Of a DNA stretch of 64,000 nt, positions 12,517-27,000 are shown one piece after another; within the stretch, counting starts at the first letter, position 1; each line of letters starts with the position of its first letter. A program made the translations under genes and the position numbers. The notes beneath the pieces were generated by a model. The model was given only the letters and a program-made list of their open reading frames with translations. It was not told the DNA's origin and ran no database searches. The stretch spans positions 88,899,389 through 88,963,388 of the forward strand of contig NC_084759.1 of the NCBI RefSeq assembly GCF_028858725.1, given 5' to 3'. Source of the DNA: Colius striatus (Eukaryota; Chordata; Aves; Coliiformes; Coliidae).

Positions 12517-14762
12517 CTTGGGTCTACAGCCTGAGAGCATGGACTGCCATGGTCCTTACCACAGTCAGAGGTGAGGTAGGCTGCAGTGACCTCTGAGGGA
12601 AACAGAGCAGATCCAGCTCACAGAGCTCTGACAGTCACTGTAGCCGTTTGGGATACAACTACATATAGCTATACAGGAACCATGTAGTATACCACACTGC
12701 TGAAGTGAGAATCCAGCACATCTAGCCTGTCTTTCCCATCTGGCTGTGCAAAACACATCTTTGAGCAGAGGAAGGAGGAAGGTGAATGGAGCTGGGTTAA
12801 GGAAGGGATGGGATAGAACAGAAGTCCACTGCAAGCAATCTTCCTTTGGGTGAACCTTTCTTTGTCAGTATTAGAGGTGTCTCTACACAGTTTATAGACA
12901 GGCCCAAGTTGTGTCAGGTTAAAAAAATGTAAATGATTTTTTGATCCTATCCTTCATTTCTTCCCCAGTGTTCTGGGTCTTTGTGAGTCCATCTTTCAAA
13001 ATATATACTTCAATCCTTTCAAGTCAAGAAGGTTTTTTTCCTCTTTCCTTGTGTCTCCTACTTATGGCTTGCACAGCTATTTTATATATTTTCATGTTCC
13101 TCTCTTTCTACATATTATCACTAGTCCATACTGATGTGCCCTTTGTACAGCATCCTCTGTAGAGGAAGTAAATATTAGGGACTGACAAAAACCAAAACTC
13201 GGCTCTGGGGTGGTGTATGCAGGAGATCATACCTTGGCAGGAAAGACCATTACATCTGGAAAACAGAGGTTTGCATCATCAGGAACAGAAGATTTCCCTT
13301 CACCCATTGCTGCTCCAATTATAAACATAAATGGTTAGGGAAGAGATCTATTAGACCTCAAACAACAAAACAAATGAGGCTAGCACTCTTTAGGTCTGTG
13401 TTTTCTTTTCTCTTCCCCTTGCTATTTATTTACTTGCATCTTACTTGTCATCCCATGCCTCCAAGCACACCCAGCCCTCCTCTCTAATGTAACATCTCCT
13501 TTAATAATGCAGTCTGTGCCAATTGCAGCCTGGAAAACCGCAGACTCAACAGGGCAGCAGAGGCACAACATGAGTAGGTGCTTTCCCCTTGTTATCCTTT
13601 ACCATTAAAAACCCCAAGAATTGAGGAATCTTCATTTGCTTTAAGACATCCTAAGGCAAATGAGATCAAACTGCTCTTTTCCTTTAGTACCACTATATCT
13701 CTCCTCTGCAAGATTAACAAGCATTACTGTGAATTCGGGGTATCTGTACAGTCAGGGATTGCTCACCACCATCACTAGCTGAAGTGCAGCAGCACAGCAA
13801 TAGCTGTTGTACTGCTGATCAAGACCAGCAATCTGTGCTTCCTCCTCACTGCCAAAATGATGAGTGCTGCTCACTGAATCGGCCGTGTCAGTGCCTGTCG
13901 CTCCATTCACCATGATGGTGAAGAATATGCTTCTAAGAAACTCATCTTTTTCTTCAGGGAAAGCAGGGCAATGCTGTGAGATAAAAGGAAAGTTTACTAT
14001 ACAGCACTGATTAAATGATGTTAATAAACCACAGGAATTAGTCCAAGTCCTAGAAGCAGGTTACCCTGCCAGCACTAATACCAGAAGATGATAGATGCAG
14101 GTTAATGTCAACTTCTTTACTTTATTCAGTCCAGATAGGGAATGAAAACCCGAGTTTATCTTTTTGAAATGGCTCTGATATAGATTTAATTCAGACTTAT
14201 GGCCAGTGAAATAAGTGCTTTGCTTGCCCCTTAAGTAGAGCTGAAATTGCACTCAGCTTGCAGTTATTTGTAGGCTGAAAGGTAAGAACTTATGGTGGTT
14301 TTCCTAGACATTTGTACTTAAAAATGCAGAAGGGAAGCAGTGTTTAGCCCATCTCAGAAGCGTTACGTTTTGGTTTGGCCTGTTTCTGAGCAGTGGTTTG
14401 GAAAGATAGCCAGCTCACTGGGTATCCCTGCAAAAGCACAGAGCTGAGTGAAGGGGGAACTGGGTTGTTTTGTACCATCACGTCTCAGCAGTTGTTTTGT
14501 GCCATTATGTCATGGCAAGGCACAGAACAAACAGAACAGCATCATCATAAAAATAACTATACTGTTAGTTGCAGAAGCACCAAGAAGGATCTGAGATGCT
14601 GAGCCATACATTTCCCAGGCACAAACTTACATTCGGGACATTCCCTGCAGTGTCAGCGCTCCAGCCCATGCCTGATCCCAGTTGTACTCTCAAAACGACA
14701 TTTCTGTGCTCCCAGGGCACTTGAGCCTCTGTTGGTATGGCCTATGGTGAGGCAACAATGCA
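12517..14762. other. Intergenic, no gene seen
   Basis: I recognise no gene or repeat family here. Short open frames on both strands carry no known domain. Confidence 0.7.
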
Positions 14763-14798
14763 GGGAGTACACAACATGGGGTCATGTTGTGTACTCCC
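14763..14798. repeat. Perfect inverted repeat, 16-bp arms, 4-base loop
   Basis: GGGAGTACACAACATG at 14763-14778 is followed by the loop GGGT and by its exact reverse complement at 14783-14798. The match stops at the arm ends. Confidence 0.98.
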
Positions 14799-15679
14799 AA
14801 TGCTGTCTCATGGTTTCAAAGATATGCCTTTAATTAACTGCTTGCAGCCACCATCAAGTTGAGGGCAAGAGAGGTGAGGGCATCCCACTCACTGTTTGCA
14901 TTCTACATGGAACTTTGCTTGATTTCCTGTAGTTACACTTTGCCACTTGTGCCTGTCCCTCAGTTCTTGCATAAGGATCTAAACAACAGTGGCCACCTCA
15001 AATTACTGCACTGAAGTGATGGAAATCCATCCTTTGAAATGCATAGTCCTGCTAGGCTAGAAATAGAAAAGCCATTTAAAATGTATCTAAAACATTAGTT
15101 CATAGTTATTATAATTATCCTATTATAAAGCCTATTTGTAAAAATAACAGTCCTGGGCATGGGTCTTTCAGGCCAAGTTTCATCTCAAAATGAACTCTCA
15201 CAGCACTTAATATTACTGTGAGACTGTTAATAATATCTTGGCAGAAATGAGACCTCTATAATTAGACTGATGTGTTGGCAGACTGTTTTTCACAAAAAGT
15301 TGACCACAAATACTTCTTGATCTACCTAACAACCTCCTTATTTGAAAATCCTTATGCAAATGTGAAATATACAGTCTCTCTAGTGGGCTTGATATGATTT
15401 GGCAGGACTTACTGAGTAGTTCAAAGCCAATTTGTTAGTGGAATGAACTAAGAGGCAGTAAAAGAGCTTAAGGTCTTGAGCTTTGAAAAGGCAGTTGGTC
15501 ACACAGCTTCTACTATATATTTTTTTTTTCCCCAAAGACAGCTCCAAAGCTTCTCATCCTTCAGAATTCAGCGATGGCCCCTGTGCATTTGTCAAACAGG
15601 GGGGACTGTTCACAAACAAAACTGATCTTCAGGGTATCTCACAGTGAGACTGCATTGTGTGACCAGTTCAGTTCACAAA
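14799..15679. other. Intergenic, no gene seen
   Basis: This is AT-rich unique sequence with many TAAT and ATTA motifs (15080-15250). No gene was recognised. Confidence 0.65.
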
Positions 15680-16251
15680 TATACTGGATCTGTTTGGGAT
15701 GGAGTTATCTTTCTTCATGGAAGCCGCTATGGTGCTGTATTTTGTGATCAAAATGCTGTTGATAACATACCAATGTCAGCTGTTGTTGAATAGTACTTGT
15801 GCAGCATCAAGGCTTTCTCTGTTTGTTACTCTGTATCCCTGCCTCCCATCCCCTAAGGAGTATGTTGGGATGGACAAGAGGTTGGGAGAGGACACAGCCA
15901 GGACAGCTGACCTGGACTAATCAAAGACATTTTCCATACCAAACAGTGTCACACTCAGTAATAAAACTGGGGTAAAGGGAAAAGATGGATGATTTTTGGC
16001 TTCTGAGGTGGTCATTACTTGAAATCTGTCTGGGCATCAATCTGCTTGTGGGAGGTGGTGAGTATCAACTTTACACCACTTGTTTGTTCCTCCCTTTCCT
16101 TCGTATACTTCCTTCGTATATTGTTTCCTTCATCTTCATCTTAATCTGCAAGTTTCTTGCTTATGCTCTTCCTGTTCTCTCCCTCATCTCACTGGGAGTG
16201 TGGGAGTGAATGAGCAGCTGTGTGGGTGCTTGGCTGGGATCAACCACAAGG
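15680..16251 (+). mobile_element. Solo LTR, avian ERVL type
   Basis: From family knowledge this follows the common avian ERVL LTR from end to end. It opens CTGTTTGGGATGGAGTTA, then TTCTTCATGGAAGCC, then CTGTTGATAACA. It continues with GGGAGAGGACACAGCCAGGA and CAGCTGACC, then TCTCCCTCATCTCACTGG, and closes GCTTGGCTGGGATCAACCAC. It is about 570 bases long and diverged. No target duplication is clear, and no internal retroviral sequence adjoins it. Confidence 0.85.
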
Positions 16252-18601
16252 ATAAAGATTAAAACACTGGGATCCTGAGACCTAGCTTGTATCCCCAAAC
16301 TTACCACAGAATCCTTGCTGCCATTGGTCAACAATCTCAACAGAAAGCACCCTTCTTGAGCTGTAACAGCAAGTATTTGAGAGTGGGGTAGAGAAGGCAG
16401 GTAAGAGGCATTGGCTTTGTAAGTTTCACTTGGTAAATGGAAAATAAAACTGGTCAAAATTACAAGTATTCCCAAAAAGAGTCAAGTATCCCCCATGTCT
16501 TTGCTTTCAGAGTCCAAGGACAGCCAAATGTCCCTCAGATACAAGCTTTCACTTGGCCTCCTTGGAAAAGTTACTTAACAGAAAATCCCATAATTCGTAA
16601 GTTTTTAAAGAAGTAAGCTAGTAAACATGGGATGGCTGACCCACTTTGCTCCCAGCAACTGATTTGAGCTTACTCTTCATGTGCCCAAATTACGGCAATG
16701 TGCCTTGGCTTAAATTCTGCTTAGTGAGGTTTAAGCTATGGGATGCTATTTCACACCAGGGAGAAGATAAGGACCTGCATGAGGATGTTTCTTTAAACTA
16801 AGTTGAAAGAAGCTGACTCAGGGAACACAGCCACATGCTTGCATTTGGTCAAGAATATTCTTGTTTCACACTCCATGTTTAGCAGAGCCAGTTCCAGCAC
16901 CCTGATGTGGAGCTAAACTTGCCTCCCTCTTGGCATGGGGCTAATTGCTTCATTTCTGGACAGTTTCAGAGACTTAATTTTCTTAATGTAAGGCTTAGTT
17001 TAGGTTATGATATTCGACTAGCATTTGTCAGACAAGACACTTCTAATAGAAGTGTAGCATTTGTTTTCTACAGGATTTCATCCATTCTATCCCTGTCACT
17101 ACAGAAAGGCATACTTTTAAAGAAAACAACTTGAAATCAAAAGTTGAATTGTTGAAGTGCAGGAAACGCCCTAGAATCTTGTTCCAAGGACAATACTTAC
17201 GTTTAGTGCAAAATCACTAGTGCCTTCAAAAGCTGTTACTAACTAGAGCTGCCCCAACATCATCACATGTTGAAATGATCCTTGAGATTCAAAATCCCTT
17301 TCTCTTATTCTTTTCAATTTGTCAAATAAATGTGATAAATAGTTTGACAAATGGCTGCTGAAAGTTAAACCTCACATGGACAAGACTGGGCTTTTTTGGC
17401 TAGGAGGAAAAAGGAAGAAATGTCAAACATCACATAGACTGAGGGAGAATGTCTGGGCCATAGTACCCACAGACAGAGTAGACAGCTTTTGTGAAAGAGA
17501 CTAGCAATGTGGGGTTTCAAAAATGTTACACCCCAGAACTGCTGTCCCTAAAAAAACATTTGTGTTAGTGCAACTCCAGCCGTATCAAGCTGATGAGATT
17601 CCCTACAAGGCTCCACTGTTGTAACTTCTCTACAAACTGTCAGTACTTTCCATTATCCTGGAATACTTGATATATTTTTATTACACTGGATACTTTGGCA
17701 TGAACAATCTGCTTCTGGCTGTACTTGGAGTCAAGCCTTCTTGTTTCACAGAATGGAACATTAAGATGTTTGCTAGGAGGGATTAATTTCCTTATACCTT
17801 ACTGAATTTCAAAATTAGCCTTTTTTTTGATATTTCCAACAGTTTCTTCTTCAATTGAAATGCATTTCCTAAACCTTTTGAAACTGTGGGTTGATTTATT
17901 TTAAACTCATTTCCTCCAAGAAACATTTCTGCTTCTCAACAGTATTTTTGTTGCAATAGCTACACTAGTGATCTTCACTTGTACACTCTGAGAGAGTGAA
18001 GTGTCATTATATTCAGCTTTCCAAGCACACACAGACTAATGCAGGAAGGGAATCCATCTCACTTAACTTCAGCAACATAAAAGTTAAGGATCTGGTCTAA
18101 GCTTGTTTTACGTAGGCTCTTTCTATAGCTCTCATGGAGAGACATCCCTTCAGAAGGTGATTAATCCCATCACTCTAAGGCACTTTGCTTAAGAGTCGAG
18201 CAGTTTGTCCTTTGGAGGAGCCTTGGCTGTGGGAGTATCAGAAAGGTGTGAAAGAGCAAGGAACAGTATCTAGGTCACCCTATTTCTTAATTTGACACCT
18301 CTGCCCCCCTGCACAAGTACACAAACAAATGAGAACATAAATTGTTCATTCTGACACTGTGTGTTTTGTACAATTAATTTTTAAAATTTCATATGCAGTT
18401 AATTTAAATGTTATGCATATTTATGTATTTAATCTTATTGTATCTGGTTTTATATAGTGACAACTGTGCTCAGCAGACTTCATTGCAATGTTTTCAGGGA
18501 GTGACCAAGTATGGAATGGCCTGAGAACTGAGTATTTTTGGTAGAACCACTGGTTGTTCAGAGTCTGCTCTGCTGCTCAGATTACTTCTTATTCCATTTT
18601 C

Positions 18602-18621
18602 TGTGTGTGTGTGTGTGTGTT
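18602..18621. repeat. (TG)10 microsatellite
   Basis: About ten perfect TG units. Confidence 0.95.
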
Positions 18622-21600
18622 ATAATTTGTACAGATCTTATGCCTTGGTAAAGGTATGATACAGCTCTTGCTGTATGTATATGCTGAGACTACATGTACA
18701 TTTACTTGCAGAGTAACATATGCATGACAACAATTAGACCTCTTGATTACCCTCAGTGTCTGGATGCTGGGAACATTTCTTATCCTTTTATGTTTGTAAT
18801 TCTGTATTGTCAATGTATGGAACAAGTGTATGCTAACATCTCTTTCACTAACTATCTGTTGATAGTTAAGAAAAGTTGAATCTTAAAGCGATTGTGTGCC
18901 TAACTTTCTTTCCTAAAGAGGAAGAATGTATAAAAAGGAGATATATTTTTAGGTATAGTTCTTTGGTGGACTAGATGCGAGAGACTTCTAAGCTTTGGGA
19001 AAACAACATGCTAGCACCATCCATCCACTGCCTTGTAGACATTTTGCTTTCTGAATCCTGTGACTAAATGCATACTTTTTCTCCTTAGAGCAGTGAGTTC
19101 AAAGTAAAGAAATGAGAATTTGTCATAGTTCAGAAACACAGACACCATGGCCATTCAACTGTTAATGTTGGTATTTGAATTTTCCATCCATATTTCCATA
19201 TTTGTGTTTAAGTGTTAGGGAAGCAGTGATTTGTGGAGTCCAGAGATGCCAGCTTGCAAACTGGGAGGAAAGAGATTTCTTCACCGTTCCCGATCTGAGC
19301 AGGTGACTTTCTAAAGATGAAACAGCCTGTGAAAAAAAAAAAAAAAAACAAATCAATGAATAGGCAGGATCAACAAGCCAGCTCCAGGCACCAAGTCCAT
19401 CCCTCCCAGTAGCCTTGAACACCACAGAACCCATGGTCAGCCATGCAACGCAATTAACAGGCAGCCTTCTCTTTATTCACACTGAGTAACCATGGCTAAA
19501 AGGAGGAGGACTACTTGGGGAGAAAAGTAATTGCTCTAAGTGAGCTACTGCTGTAATTTTCTGGCCCTTTCTACTCTGCAAAAATAGTCCTGACTATACA
19601 GTTATTTAAATGGATTGCTAGGTGTAAAGGGATTTGTCAACAAGGATCTGATTCTGCAAAAGCAACCTGGAGAACCTGAAGATGTAAGTGCATATACTCC
19701 CCAGCACCAGCTACATTTAAGTAAAATTAGTCTCATGAGTAAGGACTGTACTTCAACAAAAGGCCTCACTTCTCTACCACAGGGTCCACCCTGTGAATCC
19801 TGGGAAGCTGACAGTGGATACGCCAAGAGCAGCCTAGAAAAGAGTGTTTTCTTTCCAAACACTGTTCTCGATGGATGAGCCAAGAGCCTACTTGGCAGCT
19901 GCCTGAGGAAGTTTCCACTGATTATGACTTGACTAAACAAAACAATCTGGGGCCTAATGTATGCAAGGCAGTACCTTTTCCCAGTGCTTATTCAAATTTA
20001 AAGGAGAATTGGGCCAGTTCCAGGTAAGATGTGACCATGGCCAGCCGTAAATTATTTCTGTCATTTTAAGAAAGCTAGGTGCTAGCTAGTGAGAGTATAG
20101 CTTGTAGGAATGAAAAGGAAGTAGATCTTCACTCTACTGTTCAGAGATAATTAAATGTTGCTAGAATTGAATGGGACAAGGCTGATACTGCACCTGTAAC
20201 TGTCTTGTCCAGGAGAGAAGAGAACCATGGCTGTAAATACTGCATACAGATCCATACTCTCATGAGGTGGAAAGCAAAGGGCACTCTGTGGGAAGCCAAT
20301 GTAACTTCACTCCTGAGGAAATTAAAAGAAAGAAAGGGAAATCATTATCTACTTTTGAAGCTTTAAGGGAAGCCTTGGTATAAGGAAGGCCTCCTAGCAG
20401 GAACTGAATTTGGAAACCAAGTCTAACACATATTAATTTGCAAATAATTACTAGGATACTTAAACAATTGAAGTGTTTGGTTTAAGAATAAGGGAATTAT
20501 GTGAATACATGTCTGCTTGTGTCTACCTTTGATTTTTATAGAAAGATTTTTCCACTCTCTGTAATTCATCCTTTAAAGCTCTCAGATCTGAAGACAGTCA
20601 GAGAAACTCTTTTTGAGAGCATTCACATAACCATTTGTCTGCAAAAGTACTTCATTTCTTAATAAGCAGCAGCTAAGTGGATTAACATTCCTGCTAAAAC
20701 AAGGGCTTTGTGTGTGTGGTTGCCCTGCAGAAACACAGGGATAAATCATCTTGTAAGTCAAATTCCACGAAAAAAACCCCCATGCTGGGTGAAGTCTGTG
20801 TTCCAACTTAAGATAAAGGTTAAGTCCAAGCTCTGGCAGATTCGAGGGAGAGCTTTTCATTACTGGATGATCCAAGTCACGCAAAGTAAAAATTAAGCAC
20901 TGAACTGAGACCAAGTATTACCTCATTGCAGGGAACAGAACAGGAATCTCTCTCAGCAATTATAAAAATGCAGTTCTGAAAAGTTTTCTATTGCTGAAAG
21001 TGTTGCAACTGGCTCTTATCTACATTTGAAATGCATTTATGAGTGTGCAGCTACCCATTGGCTGGTTCTCCCCATGGAGAGTAAGGCTTCTGTGACAAAC
21101 TGCTTCTTGCAGTGTGTCAGAGAAGGAATCTGCATCCCTGAAGTCATCAAAGCCACTCTCATCCCATATGAAAGGCAGTAGAAGTCCAACAGGACCTGTA
21201 TCAGGACTGCAAAGACAAGATGCCTTGGTTTCCATCTGTAAAAATTGTGACCCTTTAGTATCTAGGAAAAGAAAATATTCTTCTTTTTGTCAGAAAATGA
21301 AAACACAAACATCCTGCAGCAGAGCTCTTTCTTGAGACTTACTTATTCCCATTTCTAGGGAATGAAAGAGGACAGGAGTGAATTCATCAGCAGTGAAGAC
21401 AGACATATCCAATGTGGGAGAAATGAGTAAAGCAATACACATAATGGAGAAGACTGAGCATGGAAGCAGAGGCCCAGGTGTCCAACAAAATGCACCATTA
21501 CAGAAGATGTAGGCTGCAGGACCGAAAAGCTGTGTTCCTAATTAAAATGCCAGTGCAGTCAAAGGAAACTGAATGGCTGTCAGAAAAAGAAGTCAGAAGG

Positions 21601-23964
21601 GAAGCTGCAGGTGACAATGAAACACTTGAGAGGCTCAAGACCGCGGTCAAGAGAAAAGATCCAGCACTGTGCATCAATGTCAAAAGAGCTGGAGAGGCAT
21701 GGAGTGAGGATACAGGCATTGCTGGGGAGAGAAGAGGGATCTCAGGCGGGAAAGCAAGAGGGATCAGACTGAGCAGTTGGAGAAAAAATGGATGGTAACC
21801 AAGGGAAAGAGAAGATGGAGTGTAGGTCAAAGGAAAAAGTGTTGGCAAATGAAGAGCAGGATACCCTCAGCACAGCACTGAGCTAGCTCACCAGAGCATT
21901 GTAAAGAAAGGAGGTTGGTTCAAGTCAGGGCTTGTATCAGATATTACTGTAATTCAGGTTAGTCAGCTAGCCTAGCTTCTGGCCAGAGGCTCCCAGGTAC
22001 AGAAACAGAGTGCAAAGCAACAGGCTGAATTCATGTTACTGAAATTTAAAAAAAACACATAAATCCTGCTACATAGGCTGATTCATCTTATTACTTTTCC
22101 ATTAAATGGTCAATATTCCCCGTTAGTTCCTTGGCATTTTATTAGGCATAAAAAGTGGAGACTGAAGAAACATATTGGAGCCAGAGAGGGAAAGCAAGGT
22201 TTTACCGGCAGAGACTCAAAATGGCTGCATGGGCTGGAAAAGTAGGTGGATCCACCTGAGTCTAGGTGGATTATGTAGGTTGTCCCATGTGAGCACTAGT
22301 CTTCTATCACATTTCATCTTAAAAGTAATGGTGAAAACCTATTAGATTATGTGTATATTGCCTTTCTATCTCATCACTTCTATAGCTCACCTTTCTTTCA
22401 AGTATGATTTTAGACAGAAAGAAAAATAATAACTATTTCATTTTAGAAACCCCTACAATTGACAGTGATGAGATTTTTTTTCAACACAAATGCATTACCT
22501 TTTAATGATAGGAAGTTCTGGATGACTGGGGAGACATTAGACATTAAACCTAACTTCTAAAGTGTGCTAGTAGTATTAGGCCTAATGGCTACGTAATTTT
22601 AGTAGAATACATCCCTATGGATCAGATAAAGGGAAGACTTTTTACCAGGGAGTTGAAATGCAAGGTATAATCCTACAGCAGATTGTGATTGAAAGTAGCA
22701 AAGGTATTTCAAATTAGCAAATATGTCTGTAGTTTGTCATAGGGATGCTGCCATCATGAATGCATTATATATCTCGGTGTGATTTCACTGGGAAAATTTG
22801 GAGATGTTTTAAGCTTTGCTGAAATAGTTTTGCTTTCTGTTAAATCCTGCTCCCCAGAAGTCAAGCCAAATCTGAACTAATTGCATGGACTTTTCTTGGG
22901 GAGACTGCAGTCTCTGCCGCGATGTAAGCAAGTATGACCGTTCACACCAACTGTGTGGCAATGATGGCAGCAGAGCTACTGTTTCATAAGAAGTATCACA
23001 AAAATGACATATACTCACAAGGACAAAAAGAAGAAGTGAGGAGCTATGCCAAAAGGTTTTGGATGGACTGTTCACATTTTCAGTGCTTTCACCGCATAAC
23101 GGCTTTCCTTCACTGCTAGCTTTCACATTTTGATGAAATAGCACTTCATCCTTATTATCTGTGAGATGAGTTTTGTGAGATGTTCATAGGCTGAAGTCTG
23201 CAGACCAAATCATTCAAGATTTTCTATGGACCTGATTCCGCATCAGAAACGTTGATGTGAATTTTATTGCTGATTTGTCAGGGCATCTGATGCTTTTATC
23301 TTAGAAAATGTTCATATGAAACAAAGTTTAAAGTACTTTTGATATTACATTTTATTCTTCTAATATGCTAACAGAAATGAAATGACCCAGTGCTGGTATA
23401 GATTTAGATTATGTAGATGGTATAAAATTGAAGGCTCTGAAGAGCAGTCTGCAAGTAGCAGGCAAAGGTAGCAACAAGTAGCAAGCAAAACTAATCTTTA
23501 AAAATACATTCATTTTTATTGAAGAACATTGTGCTGGTAACACACTAGGCAATTCTAGACTATGGAAGGAAAACTGTTGAAGCGTTCCCTGAAAACAGTG
23601 GAAAAGCAAAAGGTCTGACCAACCTCGTCGCTCACTCTTTCCCCTCCCAGGAAAAAGCAATAAATAACACTGGGAGTTTCAGTATTTTCCTGGTCAGAAT
23701 GTTGTTTTAGGTTGATGTTTTCATGTGATATGCAAATTTGGAAGAGAAAATATTTGCCTTTCAATGTAGATTGAATAGTAACTGTAAAAATAGATATTTC
23801 CTGTAATTTCAGATATTCTGTTCCACTTTGTCATCTGATTCTGTTCTACCAGTTTCTGGGGAGATAGGCTGAGAAGCCATTCACTGGACTATGCAAAATG
23901 AGCCAGGATTTTGCTTTGTCTTCAGAGATCATTCTCTTATTCCTATTACTAAGGTTTATTTTAT

Positions 23965-24040
23965 TGTTATGTTATGATAATACGTATGCTATGTTACATT
24001 ATGCTATATTATGCTATGGTGTGTTACATTATATTAAGTT
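23965..24040. repeat. Degenerate AT-rich short repeat array
   Basis: These are variants of ATGCTATGTTACATT and TTATGTTATG repeated with changes, without a single clean period. Confidence 0.65.
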
Positions 24041-27000
24041 CTGGTGTCTGATGTCTAGTGTCTGGAGCAGCTGACTGGCTCTGGTCACTATTCAAAAGCC
24101 CCTCTGTAGGCCATGGCGATGGGTTTTATCAGGTGTGAGTGTTGATCATGCATCATCCTCTTACAAACCTTGATAAATGTAGAATAGTGTAGCACTACAG
24201 AAATGCTAGCACCTCATGTTTCAATGTAGAAAAGTAAATATTCAGAGATATTTATTCATTACATGGAGAGCTTCTGTTTGAACCCAGTGCCCATGAGACA
24301 TTCATTTTATATCCCGAGGTTCACCAAAGCAAATGTTCAGTCTCCTGGTGAAGGCAGTACATCATTAAGGCTCTCTCAAAAATAGGATGCAGATATTGCT
24401 CTTTAGCACTTAAACATCTATTGGGATGTGATCTGATGAAGGCAATCTGAAGAGTAATCAGCTCTTTACAGAGCCAAAGGCTCTAAGCATGAAAAACTGA
24501 ACCTTACTATTTTGACATGTTCCACAGATATCTGTAATTTGCCAGGAAGTAAAGTCCCTACATAGAGATACAATAGCTTCTAAAAGGGATGCCATCCAGA
24601 TTACCTGACAAGTTTCCAGTACTGAGTATTTAAATTTTACTCACGTGAAAATATACCATTCAAGAAGCACATGCCGTTTTCTGATGGAGACACATACAGG
24701 ACAAAACCAGTGTGTTTCACATGAGCTCTGACATGGTGTTGAGGAACTAGAGTTCCAACAACACCATTTGTTAGTGTTTCAGACCAAAAAATCTTAATGA
24801 AATTAAAAAGAATGAAATCAAGCAGCAAAATTATTGTAAAGTTGGCACATTGCCCATTTGGGGAAGTGCAGTAGCGATGACAGGGTATTTTAGTTTGGGA
24901 AGGTAGCTCAGGCAGTATCAACAGTGCCCCTTGCTAGCATAAGCAAATCACAAGTGACAAACAAAACAAAACATCCACACAGAAGCAGGTGACACTTCTT
25001 TTGACGACCAGCTTATATTTGATTCAGTCCATCTCTCGTAAGACTAGGTACTGTTGACAGATTCTTTTATGCTCCTTTCTCTCTACATTATAAAGATTGT
25101 CTCCATCCATATGAAGGAATATCCTTTACGTTAGTTAACAGAGACTGGCCAAGGGCTCTGATTAGTTTGACTTAGCACCATAATTAACCCTTCAGTCTAC
25201 TGAAACCTGGAGCCACACAGCAGGCTCAGTATCAGCTCATCCCAGCAGGCACCTGTCAGAGCATTGCTTCCTCCTGTGACTCCCTAATACCTTCAGCACT
25301 CTGAGGGAGATGTTTCCAGCTTAGTGTTTGTGATCTGTGGAGAGGTTAAAGAAAGTTAATACAATCTGGTTCCAGTTCAACAGAGCTTGTAAGCACATAG
25401 CTTAATTTGATTGGAGTCCCTGGGACTATTACATTGTGTGTTATTAACCGTGTGCTTATGTGCTTTGCTAGCTTTTCCAATCTTGTAGACCTCCAATAGA
25501 CAGTAGGACTGTCTAGATAGACCCAAAAACAACCATTGTTTTTCAGTAGTTGTTTGGTAGGAGCCTTTCTTTCTCCATGCATTTTGCAATGAGGCTTTGC
25601 TTGAATATCGTGGTGAGTCCAAGATTCTGGGGTCTGAACACGAAGTATTTATGCAAGTTACATCACTGAAGGTAACTTGGGACCCAAAGCCTCCAGCTCT
25701 GCCATTTGCCATCTCTGCTAAGAGAAGTTTTGGAGGAAGCTGATTATAAAACCAATTCAACTGTCTGTGTTATAGTCCCTCTTCCCTGCTTTGTATTGCA
25801 TGGTACAGATGAAGTGAGCTACCATGTCTATGAGAAAAAATATGTTGCCTTTGTATTTTTATCAGCTGGGACAATTGCTTATTTTTCTCAATCTCATAGT
25901 ATCATGTCTGAAGATAGCTAGTCCTTTACTCCACAGATCTGGTCTGCCCAGGAAGTGGTCTATCTTTTTAATTTTCCAGTTTTTAACTATTTAGTTGATG
26001 CATAAAAGATGACTGGGGACTGGGAGACTACAATAATGGAAGAGCTTTTCTTGTATCACTACAGGACAAGCCTTTGTGCCAAGCATTGAGGGGCCTTTCT
26101 GTCCTCTGTTGGATGCTGTTCATCAGAGATGCCTCAGAAACATCATGAATGTCTCCTCATTAATGCCTGCCGTGAGACAGGCAGGTGTTACTACCACGTA
26201 TTTGTATCCAATGAGCACCTAAATTAACAAAGCATAAAAATAGCCACAGTTCTCTGAAATCAATCACAGACCTTTAATGGTACGAAAACCTCATGTCAGA
26301 GCCTTTCCATGGAAAAGGAAGTTTATTCCAAGAGAACAGATATTAGCATTATAAATTAAAACATATGAAAGTAATAAATCTCTGTCAAAAAAACTGACTT
26401 TAAACTATAGAGCTGCTGTTCTAGGACACTCTCCTATAAACTGAACAAGAGAAGGATACAGCATTTAGAAGTGTTACCTATAACATTTGGGAAAATAATG
26501 CATTTTTCTCTTAAATGGATCAGAAATTGAACATTTCAGTGTTTATTCCCTGGTTGTTTGTGCCATTTCAAAAGAGCGGTTGCAATTAAAGGAACATATC
26601 ACCACCTTTTGTCCTTGAAGGAGGCTCATGTAGTCCTCTTGTGTGATGCCGCTGAGTGTAGTAAACAAAACCTTCTAAGACATTTATCTAAGCATAATTG
26701 TATGACATTGAACCAAAGAAAAATTCCTGCAGCCATGTGTGCCAATGTTGGACACAGGGACTGTGTGAGAATACCAGATGATCCATAATAGAACTCACGT
26801 GGTCCACAACAAAAATGGGAAGTGTAGTTAAAATCTGTGGATAGTTTTCTACTTTTATTTCCAATCCAGGTGTTTGACTTGGAATTGACCTATCTTGATT
26901 TTTTATTAACATATTACTTATTTTCCATAGATACAAAAGACTATAAAACTTATTCATTAGATCAGTGCACCATTTGCCTCTCAAAACATGTGAAATAGGA

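Noticed and set aside
22243..22275. GGTGGATCCACC palindrome as another copy of the LTR-like repeat at 36.9 kb
   Set aside because: Only the short palindrome is shared with the region near 37785; the flanks do not align.
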